A stretch of DNA of 26,645 nucleotides. It comes from Fragilaria crotonensis. Lineage: Eukaryota; Bacillariophyta; Fragilariophyceae; Fragilariales; Fragilariaceae. This document shows, piece after piece, positions 20,738 to 26,645 of the stretch. The position numbers and the translations under genes were made by a program. Every line of letters begins with the position of its first letter. The first letter of the stretch is position 1. The notes under the pieces were generated by a model, which had not been told where the DNA came from, did no database searches, and was given only the letters and a program-made list of their open reading frames with translations. Where the stretch lies: assembly GCA_022925895.1 (NCBI GenBank), contig JAKSYS010000768.1, positions 1 through 26,645 on the forward strand, read 5' to 3'.

Positions 20738-22104
20738 CTATTCGTCCTCCTCGTCAGTGGTGACGTCTCCTGTCTCTTCATGGATTGCTTGGAGTGCCTT
20801 CGAGAGCGATAAGATCTTGCTGTCTTTGTGTGTGGTTTGTCTTTCTTGACGTCCCTCTTGTCGCACTTGCTGGGATGATGAATCACCCATGCTCCCTTTC
20901 CATCGTGGTGGTGGGGGCAGAAATGGTACGTCTTGGAGTTCACATCCTTTGTCTTTGCTTCTCCATCGGCCGGTGGAATCAACTTCCAAGCATACTTTTC
21001 GGCAAACTTGGCTTCCTTGGCGTCTCGCCTTCTTCTTTCTCCTTTCTTGTTGTTCCCTTTCTTTCCTTTTTCAGCACTCGTTTGTGCCGGAGTCGGCTTA
21101 GTCTCTCTGGCGTCGATCCTGGCCGTGAGTGCCATGATCTGTTCGGCCTCGATGGATGGCGCTTGCCATTCGTCGGCTCTCTTGCGGTCCAGATACTTGT
21201 TGAGCGCAACTTGCATGAGGTGCTTGGCAGTCACTTCCTTTCCGTCGTCGTACCGATCCCTCTGTCTTTCAATGTAGTCGTTGAACTTCTTGTCTGGGAC
21301 TGCCTTGAACGCTAGGAATAGCTGGATCACAAGGTCGGATGACACTTCGCCGCGCGCCGACAATTGCTCGACTTGCGACGTGACATATAGGTTGAACGCT
21401 TCGATGTCGTAACTCAATTCGAGCATCTTGCTTGGAAGGTGGTTGAGGTTTTCTCGGATGTGAAAAACGGTCGAACGCGTGTCGACGGTCGTGTTCCTGA
21501 CAATGACTTTGAGGAAGCTTGGTCCGTTTCCGATCTGAATTCCTCCTGGAGTCATGATCGTGTAGTCATCGAAGTCGGAGAGCACCATGAGCTTAGCCTC
21601 CTCGCTGAGCGATTCTTCCAGAAAATCAAACATCTGAGATGCGTTCTGAGCGTCCCTTCCTCTAAGTGATTCGTAGGTTTGGGCATGAGCTCTGACTGCG
21701 GAGAGGCTGATCAAGCCATACTGTTCAAGCAGGTTCCTGGTCGACCCATCGTCCATGGGGATGTTGATAATCCTGTCCCATCCAAACTTCTGGGCTCTCT
21801 TTCCGACGGCTTTGAGGAACAGGTGCATGTCGCCTGCTTTTCCCGAATACTTGGTCGCGAGTGCTTGGACTGCGGCGTTGTAGAGCTTCATCCCGTCGCT
21901 GGTTCCATAGTTGATGATACCGTCTTTGGCTTGAGCCGGGGTACGAGCGAAGTGGTCGCCAGCTGCAGCTGGCCCAGCGGCAGCTGGTCCAGCTCCGGGA
22001 GCTGGGATTCCGACAGGAATAGGTGCGGGGGCGGCTGCGGCAGCAGCCTCCAACGCAGCTGCGACAGCAGCATCAATGCGGGCCTGGATGGCTTCTTCGT
22101 CCAT
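20738..22104 (-). CDS. gag: Copia gag (capsid) protein, one likely frame break near the 3' end
   Basis: The start is the ATG at 22104 (MDEEAIQARIDAAVAAALEA). An Ala/Pro/Gly-rich N-terminus of about 60 residues precedes a helical capsid-like region. A Lys/Arg-rich tail follows, with a C-x2-H and H-x4-C type cluster that may bind zinc and RNA in place of the classical CCHC knuckle. Near 20840 the conserved sequence moves to the frame reading HKDSKILSLSKALQAIHEE and ends in an acidic tail (TTDEEDE) at stop 20738. Without the shift the frame runs on to 20482 through unlikely sequence. Gag assembles the virus-like particle in the cytoplasm. Confidence 0.88.
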
Positions 22105-22188
22105 CGGAACAAGACCTTGAATCCTTCTGGATCGTCGTTGATAGTCCGTTGTAGGACGAGCTAGTACTGCTGTTTCGCAGAGGAAGCG

Positions 22189-22518
22189 TGTGGGAAATCA
22201 GTCTAACCCGTAGGAAATAGATTGATTGGTGGTCAGTATTAATTTTATAATAAAAGTGAGCTTAATCTACTCATTCAATCTTCATCGTTGGAACATCCGT
22301 CCAATCGATATAGATCCATTTTTGAAACAGCCGAAACTGATTCACGATCATTGTATGTTCGTTGAATACCGTAGATATGTCGCAGGTCCCTTTCTTAAAT
22401 CATACTCTATGTACAATCCAGAACACCGTTGTAAATGATCATCCGATATTGATATCGTGTATGATGGCGTGATCCGACTGTAGCATGGTATCCCGTGCCA
22501 ATATCCGATAATCCCACA
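22189..22518 (-). repeat. Copia 5' LTR (element orientation), 330 bp
   Basis: Identical to 16079-16408. It should hold the promoter and polyadenylation signals of the element. Its outer end lies 71 bp from the ATG of the GT61-like gene, facing the opposite way. Confidence 0.97.
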
Positions 22519-22523
22519 GGGGA
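22519..22523. repeat. 5-bp target-site duplication, right (GGGGA)
   Basis: Exact match to 16074-16078; marks the right insertion boundary of the Copia element. Confidence 0.92.
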
Positions 22524-22589
22524 GAGAATCAACTCATCCGCAGCATGTGCTGATGACATCGATGACCGATTCCGAACTGCGAAATAGAG

Positions 22590-24163
22590 ATGACAACAAC
22601 CGCGCATAGAATGGTACGTGAAGCTTAGACTGAGTCTGATACATTCATTCTGCACTTTGAATTTTAGCAATACACTAATAATTGCTGACAGGCAAGAAAA
22701 CGACATCGTCGGTGGCCTCCTCTGTTCTCCGTGTTGACAGTGGCCCTGAGTGCGACTGGAGGACTGATTGTCTTTCTCAATTCCTTTCACAACACCGGTG
22801 TGAAAAGTGACATGTTTATCAGGCAAACAAATTCTGGAATTGATGGAAAAGCAGGGTTTCCGACCAAGTCTCGTCTGCCTGCCGAAGGCTCATTCAACAA
22901 CATCCCGATCTCCCATAACGAAAGATACCTGCATTCCACATACTCTTGCGTTGGCGAAAACTTTCGAGATGACGCCTGGTATTATCGCTCCTGCAAGTTT
23001 CGCAACCTCTGTTTTGACTTGTCCAATCGTACCTATGTACTGTTCCAATCACAAGATGACCAGAAATTCGAACAGCTTGCACGAGACAACAATCGGACAC
23101 ACATTTCGACAACCAAAGCACTGAGCGTATCGCTCGGTGGGATTAATCGGAAATGGAGGCCAACAGATCTCGCCAAACTAGAATGGTTTCCTCGTATCGA
23201 AATGGACCAACCGCCTGGAGGTTACTACGAACTTCCGCGGATACCACTTGGTGCCGTTTCACTCCTTGGCTGGATACAACGCGGGACATTTGATGTGGGA
23301 TGATTTTTCGCCATTTTCAAACTGTTGCAAATGTTTGATCTTCTACATAACAATCTCCTGCTGACTAAAATTGAACGTAAAGTGTGGGGATCCTGCGACT
23401 GGAATCCCAAGAAGACAGTCACGTGCAATCATCTGTTTCAAAAATTCCTCCCCGCAATGGGGCTCGATCAAATATCGACAATCAACTCTACGAACCATGA
23501 TTTTAACTTGACGGTTGGTGCGCTCAAGAGTAACTATGTCTGTGCTTCTCATGGCGCAGCTGGTTTGGGTATGTTGACAGATCACGGTCTGAAATTACAT
23601 GGATGGGACGAAGAAGATTGGGAATCAACCGTCAACACAGGACGTGGTCACGCATTTTATGAGTTCCAATCCTTCATGCTGCGCAATTTGGGCGTTTCTT
23701 CTCCCACAACGCTGGGTCCGCCACAACATCTGTTTTTCACGATATTCGTCCAGCACAAAGGTCGACTGAAAGGATTTGGGAAACAGGTGAAGCTATTGAA
23801 ACGTTCTATACAAAATCCCACAACATCACGATTTCTGGGTCAGAGATGAGTAAATTGTCTCTCTATTCACAAGCTGAGATGGCCAGTCAGGCCGCCATTT
23901 TGTGTGACGGTGGTTGGTGGTGGCGCCATGACAGCCACATTTTTACCTCGCGGTGCGACCCCATTTTGTACTACGAAGCAACGGGTGGGCTGAAGCGAGA
24001 CAAAGAGACAGGCAAGCCTGCATTCCTGGATTGGGATGTTCTCAATCATGCATCTCACTTGCGAGTGCATTGGTTGCCCATTGAAACCATTGACGAGCCG
24101 CAAGATTTGAACTTCTTTTTGGAACTGGTCAAACATGAAATAGAGATCATCAAGCAACTATAA
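22590..24163 (+). CDS. GT61-like glycosyltransferase, type II membrane protein (intron 22614-22691; several frame breaks)
   Basis: GT61 (DUF563) enzymes include plant xylosyl- and arabinosyltransferases and animal EOGT. They act in the ER or Golgi. Exon 1 (22590-22613) encodes MTTTAHRM and joins in frame to ARKRHRRW. A hydrophobic segment follows (LFSVLTVALSATGGLIVF), giving a basic cytosolic tail and signal anchor. Family-like segments are DDAWYYRSCKFRNLCFDL, GYNAGHLMWDDF, YVCASHGAAGLGMLTDHG, and VGGGAMTATFLPRGAT near 23910-23970. Several of these appear only after allowing frame changes near 23265, 23308, 23775, 23905 and 23970, two pairs of which compensate each other. The stop is at 24161-24163. 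The gene sits just beyond the Copia LTR, so its promoter may be disrupted. Sugar donor and acceptor are unknown. Confidence 0.83.
22614..22691 (+). other. 78-bp spliceosomal intron in the GT61-like gene
   Basis: Donor GTACGTG follows codon 8, and acceptor TGCTGACAG precedes GCAAGAAAACG. The intron is phase 0, and joining restores an ATG-initiated frame with a signal anchor. The reading frame of exon 2 has a stop (TGA at 22686) just inside the intron, which supports splicing. Confidence 0.78.
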
Positions 24164-24201
24164 TTAGCACATGAACGTACACTACTTCGTCACGCCGAAA
24201 T

Positions 24202-26490
24202 TCACTTCGTGTTGTAGAACAACACATTAATGGCACAGAAACGACTGGGAACACAATCATGGATACCTACAATTCTACAGTGTCCTTGGGTATAAAGCCG
24301 GGCCTGGGCCGCGGCGGCAAGCGGAGCCAAATCTCGTTTGATTTGAGCCTTCATAACGTCCGCCGGTACAAAGGTTGGTACCAGCAATTTATCCGCTTGG
24401 CACTCGGCACATGTCGTTGATTTGCAGGTTCTGCTATCATGACCCCATGCTGCCATGCTCTCGTGGTAGGATGCAACAACATTTGCTGTCGCACCATAGC
24501 CGCTGCTGTCCTTGCTCTCGTCATCCTGAATCACAATAAACGACGGAACACCATCGACTGGGAGAGTTGGACCCGAACCTTCATCGAGAAAGCCTTCGTC
24601 CATCGGTTTGTTATACAGTTGCCCTTTCTGCCGTCGTTTGGCAGCGAAGAACAAGACCAACAAGGCAGCCAACGCAGCAACGACCACAGCCAACGTGCCT
24701 CCCACCAGCCCCTACATCCGCTGGAGAGGTCATGCTTACAGCTCCGTTCGGGTCATTCTCATCGTCGGGCGACGGAGTCGGCGCAACGGTCACCATATCA
24801 TCTCGAAAACCACGGAATGCAAGCCGCTGAATATTCTGATTTGCGTCGCGCCATCGTTCCGATGCCATGAGTTCTGTCAGGAAACTAGCAATGGTTTTCA
24901 ATACCTCCCCGGGAGATGCCGAAAACAACATCTTTGACGTGAAACCCGCATCCACAACAAAGCAGTTGAATCCATCGTCGGATGATTGTAAGTCATCATC
25001 GGCGCAGGCAAAGCCTGCAACCTTGTCCATAGGTAGCGAACTGAGATCCATGACTGTGAATGGCGTATCATTCGTGGCTTGTTGCAATTTGCGCTGTTCT
25101 TGCATGTCGCAGGTTAGGAATTCCACTCCAATCTGCCTATGTAGAATAGGCTCAATTTCCATAACCACTGAATCTGCGCTGATAGCCGGTTTCAGAATCA
25201 TAACATATTGAAACTCGAGCACGTTAGTGGACGCTCCAGTTTCGTTTGCAGGTTGACCGGCACATTCAGATAAGAGTGCTACTTCGCCTCCATTTAATCC
25301 GCCATTTTGATCTGTTGAATTGCCTCCATCACCATCACCGATTGGATTTCCATTTTCATCGATGCGTATAGTAACAAAGGCAGAACTAGTTGGCAGAGCC
25401 GATGCCGAGGGAAACACAGATGACATGTTGCCGGATGACATGCTGCTAGGAGTGTCAGTTGTTATACGCGAGGGTTCTCGTGTCGGGTCCTTCGAGGCGA
25501 AGGCCATGAGCCTTGCGTGACATACGGCGTAGGCTCCCGTAGGAACGTCGGTGGATGAAGGTGATGACAAGTCCGTCGGGTCTATCGTAGGCGAAGGCCA
25601 TGAACCTTGCGTGACATACGGCGTAGGCCCGCGTAGGCAAATCTGTGGATAACGATGATGGCAAGTCCGTCGGGTCCATCGTAGGCGATGGTCGTGAGCC
25701 TTGTGTGGGATAAGGCGTCGGCTCCCACGTAGGCGAATCTGGGGATGAAGATGATGGCAAGTCCGTCGGATACATCGTAGCAAGCGTTGTCTGCTGTCTC
25801 GTTGGCGACGGTGACAAAAATCTAGAAGGTAAGTCTGAAGGATATTGGACGGCAAATGCGATATCAGTTGATATTCTGTAGGTGTTGGTGCAGGCGACCA
25901 AGGCCCCTCTTGAAGGCCAAGGAGTGATCGCTGGGGAAGACTGTGGATGGAACCATTGCCGGAGCAATAGGCTGTTTTGATAATAAGCTGACCGGGGCAT
26001 TGTCTCCTGTCTCGGGCATCGATGGAAAGGTCGTCGGCGCAATAGGCGAATCTGAGATAGAGTTGACAGGTCTATTGGTTCCTGTCTCGAACACCGGAGG
26101 AGCCATTGTTGGTTCTGATATAGTACTGACAGGTGCATTGCCTGCTGTATTCAGCATCGATGGAGCTAAAGTTAAGGCCACAGTCGGTTCTGAGATTGTA
26201 CTTATCGGTGAAGCCACTGTCGGTTCAGAGATTGTGTTGCCAGATCCATTGCTATCCAGTGGGTCGACTGTGGTAGGGTCATCCGTTTCATCCTGCGCCA
26301 GATTAGGCGGTCTCACCATCACGTTTTCCTGATCTGACTGTGGGATAGGGATCGACGCAGTGGATGCGCCATTCGGATCGTCTAATTGCCGAATCAGGGT
26401 ACCTTGAACCGAAACCCCTTGCCGCTTTGATCTCCCTTTAATAGAGTTCGTTGATGCCAGCACCAGGACACTCAGAAGAAGGTGGTTCAT
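24202..26490 (-). CDS. Ser/Thr/Pro-rich single-pass (type I) membrane protein with minisatellite ectodomain (about three frame breaks)
   Basis: No named family is recognised with confidence. From the ATG at 26490 come a signal-peptide-like start (MNHLLLSVLVLAS) and imperfect repeats around ISEPTVA/ISEPTMA. A PTDLPS-type 32-residue repeat region lies at about 25480-25790. Next is a compact Cys-containing domain (FVTIRIDENG..., LTCDMQEQ, NCFVVDAGF). The transmembrane helix reads GTLAVVVAALAALLVLFFAA, followed by KRRQK. The cytosolic tail has a CKSTTCAEC motif. Frame changes occur near 25930, 25640 and 24705. About 760 residues in all. The layout suggests a heavily O-glycosylated surface, cell-wall or silicalemma protein. 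That is inference from architecture and not from homology. Confidence 0.7.
25480..25790 (-). repeat. about 96-bp (32-codon) tandem minisatellite in the membrane-protein gene
   Basis: The word GTCCGTCGG recurs at 25571, 25665 and 25761, with a related TCGGG at 25483, so spacings are 93, 94 and 96 bp. Each unit encodes a Thr/Pro/Ser-rich segment around PTDLPSS and PYPTQGSRPSPT. The 93 and 94 spacings are not all multiples of three and go with changes of reading frame. Confidence 0.8.
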
Positions 26491-26645
26491 TCTTCCTTTT
26501 TTTACTAATCATCAAGCTGACATCGGCTTCATATCGATCAGGTATATTAGCAACACGAATGGGCTGCAAAGAAGCCCTCTCTATGCTATTTCGCACGAAT
26601 CGAGTCGTAATTCTGGACGTCGGTCAAGTTTTGATGCGTCTTCTT
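26491..26645. promoter_or_regulatory. upstream region of the membrane-protein gene, cut by the window edge
   Basis: About 155 bp upstream of the minus-strand start. A plus-strand run of seven T lies at about 26498-26504, giving an A-rich leader before the ATG. Nothing else is identified. Confidence 0.35.

Larger units (their letters stand above)
16079..22518 (-). mobile_element. complete Ty1/Copia LTR retrotransposon, 6440 bp (diatom CoDi type)
   Basis: Two 330-bp LTRs are identical by direct reading. Both begin TGTGGGA and end TCCCACA, and the element is flanked by GGGGA duplications. Internal genes on the minus strand run gag, protease, integrase, reverse transcriptase, RNase H, the Copia order. 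Identical LTRs mean a very young insertion. The coding region is broken by several single-base frame changes. I could not assign a primer-binding site next to the 5' LTR with confidence. Confidence 0.97.

Noticed and set aside
20160..20738. Programmed -1/+1 frameshift between gag and pol
   Set aside because: Programmed shifting is known in Copia/Ty1 elements, but breaks here also occur inside pol and in host genes, so one gag-pol site cannot be separated from the general noise.
20785..21315. Plus-strand open frame of 176 codons opposite gag
   Set aside because: Antisense shadow of the gag gene, with Leu/Ser/Phe-rich composition typical of antisense translation.
22167..22188. Primer-binding site next to the Copia 5' LTR
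   Set aside because: The sequence there could pair with part of a tRNA, but I cannot match it to a specific diatom tRNA by eye.

Overview
The window looks like nuclear DNA of a diatom, most likely a pennate one. This is inferred from the mix of families: tandem von Willebrand A plus alpha-kinase genes, a GT61-like glycosyltransferase with an N-terminal membrane anchor, a Ser/Thr/Pro-rich type I membrane protein, and a Copia-type LTR retrotransposon with an Ala/Pro-rich gag. Host genes sit close together with few introns, and GTAC-rich spacers lie between them. No tRNA, rRNA, CRISPR array or bacterial operon signal was seen.

Layout. 1-2130 (+) is the 3' part of a COG5 gene (Golgi tethering complex). 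2340-4593 (-) and 5184-7432 (-) are tandem paralogues encoding a conserved N-terminal region, a vWA domain, a Cys-rich cluster and an alpha-kinase domain. 8259-9020 (+) is a divergent Rab-like GTPase, and convergent to it 9112-10143 (-) is an OB-fold plus SAM-dependent methyltransferase protein. 10277-15710 is a complete Mutator-like DNA transposon with 77-bp terminal inverted repeats and a perfect 9-bp target duplication. It carries a transposase on the minus strand and a convergent accessory gene on the plus strand with a possible HxD...H iron-binding pattern. 16079-22518 is a complete Copia element on the minus strand with two identical 330-bp LTRs and the 5-bp target duplication GGGGA. It sits 71 bp upstream of the start codon of a GT61-like glycosyltransferase gene (22590-24163, +), which has a 78-bp first intron. 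24202-26490 (-) is a Ser/Thr/Pro-rich single-pass membrane protein with a 96-bp minisatellite.

A pattern runs through the whole window. Nearly every long gene is broken by one-base frame changes, yet protein conservation continues across the break in another frame. I count more than 25, in host genes and transposons alike, including a Copia element whose LTRs are identical and so very young. The simplest reading is residual indel error in the assembly, and I therefore annotate whole genes across the breaks. True pseudogenes, above all kinase copy 1 with three breaks, cannot be excluded.

The best candidate for something little described is the accessory gene inside the Mutator-like element. 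The tandem vWA/alpha-kinase pair and the promoter-proximal Copia insertion are the next most interesting.
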